From the NCBI GenBank assembly GCA_965153455.1, contig OZ234496.1:13260304-13324303 (forward strand): 64,000 nt of DNA. Direction: 5' to 3'. The position numbers and the translations under genes are program-made. The DNA is from Sphagnum compactum. Lineage: Eukaryota > Bryophyta > Sphagnopsida > Sphagnales. Positions 34,946-48,860 of the stretch are shown here, piece by piece. The notes below the pieces were generated by a model. That model saw nothing but the letters and a program-made list of their open reading frames with translations, did no database searches and was not told the DNA's origin. The first letter of the stretch is position 1. The number at the start of each line of letters is the position of its first letter.

Positions 34946-36346
34946 TTATGACCTAATTTTTTACTGGGTAGGTTTACCAATAAACAACCCCATGTGAACT
35001 CCATTTGGGTTCATCTACAACTGAGTCATGATACTGGGAAAAATCTTATATTGTTGATTCCAAACTCTAGTAGATCCTTGAGAATATGTGCATGGTCTGC
35101 AGATGCTCAAGTCAGTGGGACTGGTGAGAACCTTCTTGCCCATAATTGGGGACTGGGGAGGAGACAGGAAAAACCAAGTTCTCATTCGATTCGGGAATCA
35201 GAATGATACATAAGTGGGCTAGTTCTTTTAAAATTTAAAAATTTAAAAAAAAATAATGGGGTCACATTTATATAGAATGATTTTTGCCTTAATATTTGCA
35301 ACAGGAGGGGATCAGTGTATTTGTTGCAAAGTTGTAATAGTGAATGATCCAAGTCATGTGCAATTGATTTGTGATCTTTTGGGGACCGTGTAATAATTAG
35401 TGTCCATTTGTTGTCAATATTGTGCCCAGCAGAGATGGTATGCAAGTCATGTGCAGAATACACATGTTCCTTCGCAATTGCTTTGCATGTAAGTACTTAT
35501 TTACTTACTTAACATACATGTACTCCACTCCTTCTTTTTTTTTTGGGTTTTCTGTTAAAAACTAACAGCCTTGCATTCTCAATCATGCTACAAAAAAATA
35601 AATCAAAAAATCAGAATATACTATAGGTACCTCGATAGGTACTCTCTTAAGGCAATTCACAGGAGGACCCAATATTTTAGATTAATACATAAGATCAGGA
35701 AATTTTGATTGGTGTCAGGTTTGATGAGATCTGAAGAATAGGTACTAATAAAATCCCTCTCAGCTCTAGTAATCCTACATTCAGATCATTTGCCATTGGC
35801 AATGGGATTATGGCTTGGTCCTCAATAGGACTCCATGACTTTTTTTTTTGTGACAAAAAATATTGGGTAATTTTTGGAAAAATTAATGAGTTTGATTAAA
35901 TTTGCTATTTTTTGGGAATTTTCTTTGGTCAATTTTTTGATGTCACAAAATTGAAAGGAAAAAAAAATCCCTGGTATCACTAGCAACACTCCGACATGAT
36001 GCTGCTTCCTTTTTTAAGTATGCAGAAGATGCAAAAAAAATTAATTTGTTTTTTCTGGAGTGCAATGAAAGAGAACCCATGACAATAAGAAATAAGAACT
36101 TATGGCTAATCAAGGGTTTAAAAACTCACTCAAATCCTTGTGGAGATTTCAGGTCAGCAGACCATCTGCAAGCTCTCATAAAACCCCATGGGTGCAACCC
36201 CTAAGAAAATAAATGAAAAAGATTTGAAGTTTCCATTGCTCACATCCATTTAACATTCCAAAACAAAAAATCAATTTTAGCTTACCAGGCATTTAGTGGT
36301 TAGTCTTCATGTGTTTCTTCCACATGCACTTGTGCATGCACGGGCG

Positions 36347-36384
<38 letters not shown>

Positions 36385-37050
36385 TTGTTGAAGCCTGTCA
36401 TTGGATATTGAAGCTCTTGTTTCCACAGGATTCACCAGAATTACATCAATCCACCGGATGGATAGCCTCGGTATCATGGTGCATTTGAGCTGATCTAGGT
36501 TGACAGAATCCTGGAAATGAGCTTTGACCATCGATCTAGGATCATGCAACAATTTTTTGTGTGAATGTAAGTTATGACATCCAATTTGGAAGAGTGGCGC
36601 TCTTGTTAGGTGGCATGTAGAGAACAAAAGTGCAAAAGTTTAGAACATTTAAAAAAAGATTGAGAATCGTGAAATTGACCACTATAGAAGATATTTTTCC
36701 AACCTATGAATGAGTGCTTTGCATGCACCAATACGGGACAATGTATTTAGTCACATTTTATGCAATATTCTTCCAAATGGAAATGGACTTATTGAGAAGA
36801 AAAACAACATCTCTTCCAAATGGATGTGGAAAATTTCAACCATGATTTCCATTCGTTACATTACATTGTTTACTTGTCATGTAAAGCATTCGGTGAAATT
36901 TGGTAGCCTATTTGGAGGGCACCTCATACTTCTTAGAAAGGAGGAGGGTCTTACACCTACTTGTAGGCATAAGATCCTTCCCATGCTTCAGGAGTAGCTG
37001 TAAGAATCTTTCATCTCCCACAGCCTTCTAATCTATGAATGTGTTTTACT
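34946..37050. other. Intergenic DNA with a (CA)16 microsatellite
   Basis: No genes recognised. A perfect CA dinucleotide run of about 16 units sits at 36349-36380. Other content is anonymous AT-rich DNA with homopolymers. Confidence 0.5.
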
Positions 37051-37166
37051 ATGGGTAAAGCCTGTGAGTGAGGGACATTCCCAATATTTGAGGCTAGACT
37101 GGGCTACCAGCTTGTCCTAGGCCCCTTATTTCCAGAATGCTCCCACCCTAGGGCTTTACCCTACAC
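37051..37166. mobile_element. Short MITE-like element with GGGTAAAGCC ends, copy 1
   Basis: About 116 bp bounded by ATGGGTAAAGCC on the left and the inverse GGGCTTTACCCTACA on the right. Inner sequence includes GGGACATTCCC on the left and GGAATGCTCCC-like text on the right. A relative is at 38749-38864. Confidence 0.6.
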
Positions 37167-38748
37167 ATCAAGTTGTTGGGGTTCTATAGATGTCTCCTTT
37201 TTCACACTATTTGCTACTTGCACCACAGTTCTTCCTTCACTGTAAAGCTATTTTTTCAAGATCATTCCATTTTTCCCTTTCTCACTCAATGTTATTTTGG
37301 TTCTCACAACTTTTATTTTACCAATTGGAAAGCTTTTATTGCGTGGAAATCTTCCTCCTCACAAAAAAAACTTCCACTTGCACATAATATTTTCTAATTT
37401 TTTTTACAAATTTCTTATGCATTACAATACGTTTTTGTATTTCCATCCCCGATCTTGTGACAAAAATGTAAAAGCTAAGTGGGAAAATTTGGATGTATAC
37501 TTTGCTTGTAACAAAAGTCTTGTGAAAATAATACTAATATTAATAATGGTTCACACAACTACTTTTTTTGATAGTTTCACACATAAGGAAAATTACCAAG
37601 GAAAAATAGACTTCTTCCATTACCATTTGGAAGAAGTCTAATTTCTTTTTAAAAAATTCAAGTCCATAAGTTGGTCTATTGTATAATTCAATATTGATAA
37701 AGTGCTCAGAGGAATTCCCTATTGTATTTGGAGGGACCCTTATATTTGTGAATATCCCTCTTAGAAAAGAGATCGCATATTATGCATACTTCTTAAGGGT
37801 GGGATGGATCTTATGCCTATAAGTAGGTGTAAAAAACAACCCCCCCCCCACTCTCCGCCCTGTCTTGAAGTTCCTTTTGGAAATGGGTTTATGTTGAAAA
37901 CTATAATGTTGTATGAACAAGGCTTAAGGTTCTTGCCTTGATTGTAAGTAAAATGTAGTTCATAGGATGACAAAATGCTAGCAAGGAAAAGACTCAGAAA
38001 GAATAGAAAGATAAACCTTTATAGAATTGAAAAATTGACTTGCATTGCCTAAGACTTCTCATGACCAAAATAAGAGCATGAAAGGTTTGTCAGAAATTGG
38101 AACTTTGGAAGTATATACTTTGAACTCCTACACCATAGCACAACAATATATCATCAAATTTCCATAACTTCAATTTGGACCCATGGTCCACCCCACCCAA
38201 AACATCGTTGAATTCAAAAAGCACGTATTATGATCTAGCATATCCCATATGCGCACATATTTAAGACATGTCATGATTGAACAAGGCACTTATTAAAATG
38301 CCTTTTGCAACACAATGTGTAATAGTTCAAAGGTTCACTCTAGAGGTAACCTTAATGTTATGTTTTACTTGATGGAAATGAATTAAGGTAATTGAAACTT
38401 TGTGGAATAATGATTTTGTTTGAAAATGGTATTGAAGGAAGGCAGTTCCCATGCATACAACATCCACATACTACAACACAACTTTCCTTGAACTACCCAA
38501 CTTCAAATGACACAAACACAATGTGCAGTTAATGGTGCCAAAGGTCTCAAAATCCATTTACAAGGGGCCGCATAAGTCCTTTGGATGTTTAAGGTCAATA
38601 ATTTTCACTTCATGCTTAGCGGACCCTTATGGCAATCATACTAGAATAAAATGAAATTTAAACTTGATGCAAGTACTAGGTGAATTGGGATTCCAAAGAA
38701 AACCTCTAAGACAAAATCTTGTGGAATATGAATATCAATGTTGTGTGT

Positions 38749-38864
38749 GTAGGGTAAAGCCCTAAGGGGGGGATTACAAAAATAATGGGCTTGGGATGAG
38801 GGGTAGTGCCCAAGCCCAGCCCTGCATTTTGGGAATGTCCCCTTTCCATTGGCTTTACCTATGG
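38749..38864. mobile_element. Short MITE-like element with GGGTAAAGCC ends, copy 2
   Basis: About 116 bp from GTAGGGTAAAGCCCTA to TTGGCTTTACCTATG, again inverted ends, with GGGAATGTCCCC inside. Same length as the copy at 37051. The arms of the hairpin at 50332-50426 start with AGGGTAAGGCCC and may belong to the same family. Confidence 0.6.
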
Positions 38865-38869
38865 CAAAG

Positions 38870-41800
38870 CATGAAGCAAATATTATCATGAACCTAAATC
38901 ACATAGGCATAAGATCCCTCCAATATTGGCTGGTTATTAGAAATGGCACTAGATCATCAACAATTACCAAGACAATTCTTGAGACATATAACTATTTTTA
39001 TTTTAAAAAAAGAGCAAAGAATTGGTTAAGATATTTCAAAAAGAAGAAGAATTGGTTTTGATATATAATCGCAATTCTCAAAAATCTGAAAACTAGTCAA
39101 ATAAAACCATCTAAAAAATTGCCACTTCTTTGTAGATGAATTCATGAAAACCATTGGTTTATTTGAGGGCATTTGAAATGACTGGAATCAAAGGTTCTTT
39201 GATTCCAATTTCTTTTTCTAGTAACCTGAATTGAAGTTTCTTTGAAATCCAAATGTTAGGGGTGGGGGAAAGGAACTAGCCTAGGTAGAGGGAATTTTTC
39301 AAAAAAGGGACCAACACCCTTTGTTTCTTCCTCTTTTCTAGGAGGTATATTCACGGATATAAGGTGCCCTCCAAATATACTTAGGAAATTTCTCCGAGTG
39401 TTGGTTGGTTTCTCCGAGTGTTTTTGGACCAATTAGTATTCATGATCTCGTGAACAAAATACAAGACCGGCGACCTTTTTTGTTGAAATAGTAGTAGTTT
39501 GCCGTTCACAAGACACAGGTCCCTACTAGTGTTGGGTGGGTACATCATGGAATGCTGGTATAGAGACTCGTACTAGTCCTAGTACCCCCAAAAACCGACC
39601 AAACTAGTATAACTTTGTGGAATATTCTCAGGATGCTTTTATTATCCCATGCGGTGGTCCAATGATACCTTTCTTGAATACCCAATGGTATGCCTAGTAT
39701 TATGTTTTTGAATATACAGGTCGAGACCGGTATTACTTGCTCTCATAAGGGGGTGCTACCCAAGAACACTAAGTTTTAAAGTGTTTTATAGGTTTAAAAA
39801 CAATATGGCTTTTGACTATTCAATGGGCAAGTGTAGTGGAAAGCTCTAAGAGAAGTACGTAATTATAAAAATTGTAACTGAAAAAACTTGTTGAAGGTTG
39901 GTTGTTGTTTGTGTCAATGACTCTCACTATTGAAAGGGTGATGAATACATTTTGAAAATTGAAAGTGAAAACTCAAGAAGTTCATTGCTTTTTAAGAAAA
40001 AAAACTTGTTAAGAAGGGAAAAATTCTACTCAAACAATGAAGTGCGACAACATGCACCCAATACACACACTCAAGAAAGTGCACACAAGCTATTCCCCTA
40101 AGAGCACCATAGTTTGTGTCATATCCTTCGCCCAAAAGCGTGGGCTTCTATTGTTATATTGTTGGCCTAAAGGGAAGCGCTCTCACACTACCTTATTAGT
40201 AGTAAAAACACATATTTGTGAGCATTAAAGACATCTAATTTTTTTGGTGAAGGGTCAATCAAAGTGGCCCATTGCAAAAGTAAAACATGTGAATTTAGAA
40301 TCCACCTACAACTAGTTAATATGGATTGCAAAAAGGTATAATCACTAAGGATACATAATATATATACTTACTTTGCCAAAAACATTCACATAGGGCTGAA
40401 TAACTGTAATTGAATTTTTTTTACACTTCCCCATGTAAATGCAAAACAAAATATTTACTTGACCAATGACCCTTTACATCTACCGGAATTTACATGGAAG
40501 GTATATGTGTATTTATATTTACCCACACAACACTGATCCCAACCATCTCATTTACTAGCTCTATTTTTAAGACTCACTTACACAAGTCATATGAGTGAAC
40601 CGTCCAACTAGACTTAAAGTTTTGAGAATTCTTTTCAATTTAAGGCAAAAGTTTGCATCATATTTCTATGGAAACATAAAACAATTTGTATGATGAATGG
40701 TTTAAATGATGAATGCAAGACAATGGTATAGGTAATAGATGCATTCAATAGAAAAGAGCATATTTTCTCCCTTCTTTTATGGCCTTTAGGAATGCATGTC
40801 AAAGATGCCCAAACTCAATCCAAATCCATGAGTAAAAACACAAGGCTACTTGCCTTATGGTTTTTCTAAAAAATGAGTTTCACAAGTAAGGAATAAGGAA
40901 ATTGGGAGCATAGCTTTTCCCTTCCTTGGTATGGATTGCTTGGGGTTTGTACCTATATATTTATTGTGATCATAGATTCATAGATGATGGTGGTAATGTC
41001 CAATGTTCCATCCAAACCATAGTGTGTTTGGGGGGAGGGGGGGGGGAGATTTAAATGCCATTTTTATTATTATGAGTATTATTATGATTGCATCTTCTTT
41101 TAATCATTGTATTGGAAAATTAAAGAGCATACCTGTACTGAATGAGGGGAGCGAGAAGGAATTTGGGATCTTAAAGGCATTAGACCTCTTTTTTGACTAG
41201 ATGGGGAAACTTACTCCAAGGTCCAAAGAATATACTTTAATGTTACCAAAGTTTTTCATTGTGTGATATTTTAGGTATTGCCACCTTAATAATTGCCTCC
41301 TCATTTTGAACTCAAATTTCAAAATTGGGACAAGAAAAATGAATTAAGTTTCATAATATTATTGTAAAATTTGGCATTTCATAGGAATTGCAATTGGGAA
41401 AAAAGAAACTGAATTAGTATTTATTGGAAGAGGATGTTCGAATGTGGTAAGTTGCCTTATCTTTTTCCTAGGTTTGGTGGGTGTAAACAAGACATTTTTG
41501 TTGACTAGGCATGTCTTGGGTGTTATAGAAGTTTGGCGACATGCCAACCAAACGCGGGGATGATGGTGGGGTGATGGCAAGTGTGATAGGAGTCGACAAA
41601 TGTGAGACACAAAGGGCGAAAAGATTTGATGGACCACACTTGGATATCACATGAATCGCACAATGATATATTATGTGATGGGGATCATGGAAGATGGAAC
41701 ATTATGTGAATATTTGCCTAAACATCATGGATTCTTGAAAGGTTTTGAGTTATGTAAATTAGAATGAAATCAACATTTCACGACCCAATAAAGAATTGAA

Positions 41801-43800
41801 CCCAAAACCATTTGTGGGGGTGGTGACAAACTTTATCCACTACATTATCAAACTCCACACTTTATGATTACAAAATAATGTCCATTATATGAAAATTCAA
41901 TATTTATGATCAATAAGCATTTGTGCAATATGAACCCTTCAATAGAATTTGATTAGCTTCATAGCTACACAACGGCATTGTTTACGGACTTGTTGGATTG
42001 GTACATTTCATGTTTTGTATTGTTTGCACCATAAGAATTTGGTCATGAACTTTGTGTTTTGTGTTGTGATTTCACTTCCATTTGAATGATGGTGTTAGAT
42101 TTAAGTTGGTATTGTTATGGAAATGGATTCATCCTAGCATTTATGAAATTTGATTGTTTCTTGTAATGTTGTGCCATATCATGGAATTGGCTAACAAGTA
42201 TTTCACCGTAGCCACAATTGGGGTAGTGTAATGTTTGACCAAATATGATTAAATATTTCATGGAATAGGTTTTCTTGGGGTAGAAAATTGGGATGGCTTG
42301 CTAGGCGGCAAAATGGAACAACTTCATGTTGCTTTGCCTACCTGTTGTGATGCCAGATTCTTTGGAAAGAGGGGTATCCCATAATAGTTTTTGAAAAGCT
42401 AAAAAGTACATTCCTAGCATATACACTCCAAAAGTATGGATAACTTCTCTTAATGTATTTAAAAATTATAATATTGTGCACTATTGGAGGGTTTTCATCG
42501 CAATGTGTTGGCGAATAAATGTCATTGTGGGATGAACTTGAAATCATTCAAATTGGTCAACAACAAGTGGTAGCTATGGAATGGATGAACTTCAAATCAT
42601 CTCAAATCATCTCACTCAAGGGCTTGATCATGAAGTACAAAAACTTGCAATTTTGTAATCATCCAAAGATTTGATTGATAGAAATGCAAATTTCTAAAAC
42701 AGAACAAATGAATCTCAAAGGACTTCAAATCATCCAAGAGCTTCACCACAATGTATATTAAGATCCCCATGAGAGGGAGGTTTGGAAGAACTTCAAACCA
42801 TTAGGGTTTAACCACAAACTATCACATATTATTTATGCAATCCTACAAGCATTGGTAGTTTTAACACCTATGGATCATAAGGTAAAATTCCATAAAATAA
42901 GTCACATGTAGTTGACAAACTAAGTGTCCTGGTATTATTATAAACCTACAGATTGATGGGCAACATATAAGAATTACAAAATCACTTGCACATCATCATC
43001 AATCCGTTAAATTAATTTAATCAATTTTCAATTTTTTACTTTTTAGGATGAAAATCCACATGCTTGCAGACTCATCAAGCCACCAAAAGACAAAAGCTAG
43101 TGTAAGTTACCAGAAGCAAAATTGATTGGTAGTGAAGGAGCTTTAAAATTGTTGAGACTTGGGAGCAAAGAAGGCAAAATTTGAAAAGGGGTCAATTGGG
43201 GACAAGAATAAAATAAGCAAAATTGAAACAAGATAAAAGTAAGCAAAATTTGATGAATGGGAAAGGAAAAAAATCCAAATTGAAATGAGAACAAAGAGAG
43301 ATGTTATGCACTACTAAATGGTCACCGATTATTATGGAAACTAGCAAAATCACACACATGTCAAATATTTGAACTAAGTAATTTCAACACATATCTATGG
43401 AATGATTAATTAATTTTGGTCAAAAATTCAATATTCTCAAAAAATTCTGTAATTTTCTTTACAAAATTTTGATTTTTGAAAATAATATAATTAGTGTCAA
43501 AGCTGGCAAAGTATTACAATAAATACAGAAAATTGATATTATGCTACAAACATCTCATAAGATCAGATTCAAAATGTGGACAAGTATAGACAAAACTTTG
43601 AAATGATTTTTTTGTTGGCAAAATTGGATATACCTAAACACATCAAATTTTATCACAAACAGTGTGTAACACCACCAACAATAAGGACCCAAGAAATGGA
43701 GAAAAGAAAGGAAGCACATGATGATGGATCCTAGTTTAATTGAAGGGGGGGGAGCAAAGTAGATGAATGTGGAATGAGCTACCTACTTTACCCACTACAG
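38870..43800. other. Intergenic DNA without recognised genes
   Basis: Short frames only, AT-rich. Items seen: TAGTGTTGGGTGGGTAC at 39527, like the hAT termini; a match to the hairpin end of the dispersed repeat at 40238-40283; a G run near 41030-41047. Nothing else supported. Confidence 0.5.
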
Positions 43801-43814
43801 ATACCTATCCAAAA

Positions 43815-44175
43815 TAAGTAATCAAACATTGGGATTGGGAGCAAGTAGGAGCTAAGTACCTAGGTAAGAATTGGGAGAGTCACCCCCAAACCCAAAAAAA
43901 AAAAAGAAAAAGAAAAACCAATGGCATGGTTTGTTTTTGGTAGATACTAGATATACCAACCTAGAGAAAGTACCTAATATTGGGATTGGGAGCCAAGTAG
44001 GTAGAAGTTGGAAAACCCAAAACAAAGAAATAGAAGAAGAAGAAGAGATTGAAACAAACCTATATAGTTTTTGGTAAATAAAAAAATCTACCCAAAGTAA
44101 GTAAGTAAAATACCTAGCTACTAAACATTGGGATTGGGAGCCGCCAAGTGGGTAAAACTGGGGAAAACCCAAATT
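43815..44175 (+). repeat. Three diverged tandem units, period about 145 bp
   Basis: The block CATTGGGATTGGGAG followed by CAAGTAGG or CAAGTGGG and then TTGG/CTGG(G)AAAACCCAAA-type text recurs at about 43828, 43978 and 44126, each time near TACCTA. Located about 1.2 kb upstream of the ITPK coding region. Confidence 0.7.
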
Positions 44176-44680
44176 AATAAATACCTAGTTACCTAATAAT
44201 TGAAACAAACTCATGGTTTTTGGAACAAGAAAAGTTTTATTTTTGGGGGAGGGGGGGAGGGGAGGGGAGGGGAGGGACCTATAAAAAGATGTAAGAAAAT
44301 TGGGAAAGAAGGGCTCGGAACGGATGCTCCCTTTTTTTGTTTTTTTTTTCAGTCCCTTGTTTGTATTTGTGCCCCACTTTGTTGCTGTTGTTGTTGGTGC
44401 TTGTTTTCGCACTACACCGATCGCTCGCTCGCAGGACGCAACACGCGGACCAAAACCCAACACACGCCCTTTTGCTGCACCAGCCAGCCAGCCCGGAAGC
44501 AAGCAAGCAAGCAGCGGAGCTGTGTTGTTCTTGGGCATCTTGGCAGCATCTGCCATTTGTGTGCACAAATCAAACATGTGTGCATTTTGCAGAAGCACTA
44601 TGTCGTATTAGTTCAAAATGTTGTCCGGAATCGCAATGCCTTTGGAATCCTGAACACAAACACACAAAAAGCTGTCTGTT

Positions 44681-44681
<1 letters not shown>

Positions 44682-44713
<32 letters not shown>
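44682..44713 (+). repeat. (AG)16 microsatellite in the ITPK upstream region
   Basis: An uninterrupted AG run followed by several shorter GAGAGA and GTGTGT tracts up to 45090. GA/CT-rich leaders are common in plant promoters and 5' UTRs. The region 44650-45395 has no convincing upstream gene and is probably ITPK promoter and leader. Confidence 0.75.
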
Positions 44714-44716
<3 letters not shown>

Positions 44717-45395
44717 GAGTGAGTTTGTATGTGTGTGTTTTGTGGATGATTGGAGTTTGGTTTTTGGGTTGCTCAATTTTGGGTTTGCTTGCGAGAGTTT
44801 GGGAAAGGTGGTTGTGGATTTGGTAAAATCTCTTGGGTTGGAGGCATAGGGGAGGCAGACGGGAGTGGGGTGTTTTGTGGTGGTGATGTGGGTGGAACAA
44901 CATACACACGGTTGAGAGCAAATTTGACAATACGACCAGAGGATGTGAAGAAGAAGAAGAAAAAGAAGAAGAGAGGAGTTGGTTTTCTGTGTGTTTCGTG
45001 GGAGTGTGTTATTGTCTTTGTAGGAATTGAGAGAGAGTTACCACAGAGAGGGAGAGAGAGTTTGTTTGTATGTGTGTGTGTGTGTCTCTCGGTGGGTCGG
45101 AGGAGGAAGAAGAGGATTTTTGAAGGATTTGGTTCTCGTCTCGCAAGTGCGGAGAGGGAAGAGCGGTTTGAAGAGTTTGAAGAGCAGTTCTGAAACCGGA
45201 TTGTGTGTTGTGTTGTGTTGTGGGAAGTTTCTCTTTTGTTTTTGGAGGAGATTGTGAAAACCGGGAGCTTCTGGAAGTTGGTTGCATTTTTTGTTTGGGT
45301 GGTTTTGTGTTTGTTTTTGCTTCCGAGGGGTGGGTGGGTGGGTGGAAGGAAGGAAGGACTCAGGAGAGTAGTGGCTGGAGCCTCTGCTGGTACCT

Positions 45396-48300
45396 ATGAG
45401 GCTGGATGGTGACGCCGCAACGGTGGCAGCATCCCCGGCATCCGAGAGTTTGTGGGGGGTGGTGGGATTGATACAACAAGCCAGAGACAGATCGCCGCTG
45501 TCAGTGGCCAGAATTGCCGAGAGGGAGAGGGAGGAAGTGGTAGTACGCCGGAGAGAGGAGAGCAGACGCAGAGAGGAGGAGAAAAGGGAGAGAGCTTTAC
45601 AAGAACGCAAACGAGAGGGTAAAGTCCACAATCGTGATGAGAAGCGAACACAGAGCAGCCCAGTGCCGCTGATGACCGTCGTGGTGGTGCCCCCCTCTCC
45701 TCCCTCTCCCTCTCCTCGTTTCATTGTTGGCTATGCTCTCACCTCCAAGAAGATCAAAAGCTTCATCCAACCCAAGCTCGAGTCTCACGCCAGGTATAGG
45801 AAGTTTGAGGAAGAGCGCAGTGCAATGTTCTACTTTTCCTGCAATGAGAACCCATCTTCTGGTTTTGCTTCTGTAGCATGCATGTTGTGCACCCAACAAA
45901 ACCCTAGAAAATTTCTTCTAGAATGTCTTCTTGCTTGCTTGCTTGTCTTCTCTGCTGCAAAATTGGGAATGAAGTTGTCTCGGGTCGCATTGACAAGAAG
46001 AAGAAATTGTGTGTGCATGTGGGATACAGTACAAAGGGGATATCACTTGTGGCAATCAATCGCAACAAATTGCTCACAGAACAGGGCCCCTTTGACGTCA
46101 TCCTTCATAAGGTGGGTTAGTGATTCACATCGTGCACGCTCCTTGTCCTCATTCTTGTCCTCCTTTTCTCTAATGCATTCGAACTTGAATATCCTTGACA
46201 GAAGGCTTTGCCTCAGAATTGCCTCATCTCTTTGTGACATTGTATGTCTTCAAGGGCAATGGTATGAGCGTTTGTATGCTGAAGTCCTGGTCATGGACTG
46301 AGCAAGCAAGTGGCATTGAGTCCCTCGTTGGCACCAGCAATGCACAGAGCAAGGCTTGGCATTTGCTTGTTTGTTGAGCATTGACTTTGGATTGTGGGAT
46401 GGTGGGGGAATGGTGTCCATCCAGATAACAGGAAAGGAATGGCGGCAAGAGCTGGAGGTGAGACTTGTCAAAAGATGTGGGGACAGGGAGATTGATTGGG
46501 AGAGGAGGGAACATGGGTGACTGACTGACTGTCTCTTCTTGCTTTCTGCTTAGCCTGCCTTGAGCTGTCTGGACTGTTTTTGTGCTTGTTCTCTCCAGGG
46601 AACCAAGGGGTGCATTAGGAACATGCATCTTTTCTGTTTTAAACAGCTCAATCTAGTTCTATACTTGTGCGCCTTTCTGCTATTGAAGGCTTGCTGTTGT
46701 ACATCTTTTTGAGCCTGATGTGGTTTTTTTTTTGTGGGGGGGGGGGAGGGGGGGTCACAGGATTACAAACAGAAGTACCCAGATGTGATTGTGTTAGATC
46801 CTCCAGAGGCTATTCAGCAACTGCGAAACAGGCAGTCCATGCTTCAAGATGTTGCCCAACTAAATCTCTGTGACTGTGGAGGTTTGTCTTTTCTTTTTCC
46901 TCACAACAACAATGTGGAGCTAATATTCTGATCAATCTCACTTTTGGTTTCTGCATCTTGGGGAATCACAGATTTAAGGTTCAAAACTTTTGGAAACATG
47001 ATGCTCTCACTGACCACCACCATAAAATTCCAGGTCATGTGGGTGTACCACGACAGCTGGTGATCACCGGCGATGCGGCCTCTATTCCTAGTTCTGTAGC
47101 CAAAGCAGGGCTCAAGCTTCCATTGGGTATGGTTTTTCCCAGTGCAACCCTGCATGGCCTGCAAGTGATATATTTCCTGCTTAGCATATTTGTAGATGTG
47201 ATACAGAGATGAAAACATTATCACAGTATGGCCAGTGCTCACTGTTGTTAGGGATTGCTTTCTGTCTGCACAATTGCTTTGCTTCAAGAAGCTCAGGCTA
47301 CTGATTTTTCTCTCATTTGACCTTCTGGTGCAGTTGTAAAGCCATTGGTGGCAGATGGAACGGCAAAGTCACATGCTATGTCATTGGCTTATGATAAGTA
47401 CTGCTTGACAGAGTTGGACCCACCTCTAGTTCTACAAGAATTCGTCAATCATGGTACCTATGTCTTATCACCTATTTTTTCCCCCTTGACTGCTGGCTGC
47501 TGTTTCATGTCTTTGAAGTTGAGAATTTTCTGGTCTCATGTAATAATATATGTCTTTCTCATTAGCTTCCACCTCTCTCTGCACATGTTCTGTTCTGTTA
47601 ACAAGCTTGATTTTTTCACCATCTTCCTGTATTGGTCATGCATGCAACTGTCCCTTGTGAAACCTAAGCTAGATTTACTATCATGTTTGGATTGAGGCTC
47701 AAATTGCAGAAGACATGTTTGCATTTTGGAGGAGTGCACAATAGGATATTCTTTTTGGAGCTTGAAGCTGCAATCTAAAATTTTCCTGTGTTGTTCTGCA
47801 GGTGGAGTTCTCTTCAAGGTCTACATTGTTGGAGACCAGATTAGGGTTGTGCGGAGATTTTCTCTGCCAGATGTGCAGGAAGGAAAGGATGCCTGCAGTG
47901 GTGCGATTCCTTTCCCAAGAGTGTCCAATGCAGCTGCAACAGCTGAAGAAGCTGATTTGGATCCTCAAGCTGCTGGTAAAGAAACTCTTTTCACCTGTTT
48001 TCTGGGGTCCCATCTCTGTATTGGTTCTGTGTTGGTTTGGTCAAATAGAGTAGGTTGATCATTTGCAAGATGTTTGGGAATAAGGGTGATGCTGTAGTGA
48101 TCACATAGTCACCAACCTATTGTGGAAATCACATGATAGTAAAAGTCAAATTCTGTGATGCAGAATTGCCACCCCCCCGGCTTCTGGATTGCCTCTCAAG
48201 GGAGCTACGGCACAGATTGGTAATTTCCTCCACTACTTGGACATTTCCATGATGATATTTGGTACAAAAGGAGCAGTAAGTGATTATTGTCCTTGATTAT

Positions 48301-48747
48301 TTGGTATAGGGTTTCAAATCCCAAATAGTGCTGCAATGTTTTTTTCTTTTTCTTTTTTTGTTGTTTTGCTGAAGTTGTTAAGGTCTGTCTCTTCCTTGAA
48401 ACAGGGGTTGAGACTCTTCAATTTGGATATGATCCGTGAAGGTGGAGCAGGAGACCGTTACTATGTCATTGACATAAATTACTTTCCTGGTAAGGACTTT
48501 TGAGAATTTGTGTTGAGTTTGAACAGGTTCAGTCAATCCTATTTTCTGAACAGGAAAGATGGGTGGGCCAAAATAGGTGTCAGTTGTCATGTATGATTGA
48601 AATAGAGGGTTCCAAAGCCATATTTGTTAGCAAAAACTTAAATGAGGATGTATCTCTGCAGGATATGGCAAGATGCCCGATTATGAGTTTGTCTTCACCG
48701 ATTTTCTCTTGAGTTTAGCTAGGAGCAAAGGCCGGCTAGGGTTTTAG
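45396..48747 (+). CDS. ITPK: Inositol-tetrakisphosphate 1-kinase, ten exons
   Basis: Phosphorylates inositol tris/tetrakisphosphates on the way to phytic acid, in the cytosol or nucleus. Exons: to 45793, 46030-46111, 46426-46458 (33 nt), 46761-46881, 47034-47126, 47334-47453, 47802-47975, 48164-48219, 48405-48489, 48662-48747. From the ATG at 45672 this sums to 972 nt, 323 residues, the usual family length. Motifs: [125 protein letters not shown] and FTDFLLSL, the ATP-grasp fold with its metal-binding DxN. The frame is open upstream to an ATG at 45396, which would add 92 residues rich in Arg and Glu; family comparison favours the inner start. A GA-rich leader precedes it. Confidence 0.95.
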
Positions 48748-48860
48748 GAGGAGGAGGAGGAACCTGTGGTGGTGATGACTCAGGCAAACACTGATTCCAG
48801 ATGCTCTCAAGCACATGGACAGCAATTAGTTTTTGCTGCCAAGTGCAAATCTTCTCAGTA

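Noticed and set aside
44200-44826. 208-residue plus-strand frame upstream of ITPK
   Set aside because: Cys/Phe-rich low-complexity text over T-, G- and AG-runs, open in several frames at once. More likely promoter and leader sequence.
45038-45724. 228-residue minus-strand frame opposite ITPK exon 1
   Set aside because: Ser/Thr/Leu-rich shadow of the GA-rich leader and of the charged exon 1 text; no domain.
46030-46301. Continuation of the ITPK exon 1 frame past 45793 as one long 301-residue protein
   Set aside because: Family motifs leave that frame at 45793 exactly at a GT donor and resume in another frame at 46030; the extra residues have no ITPK similarity.
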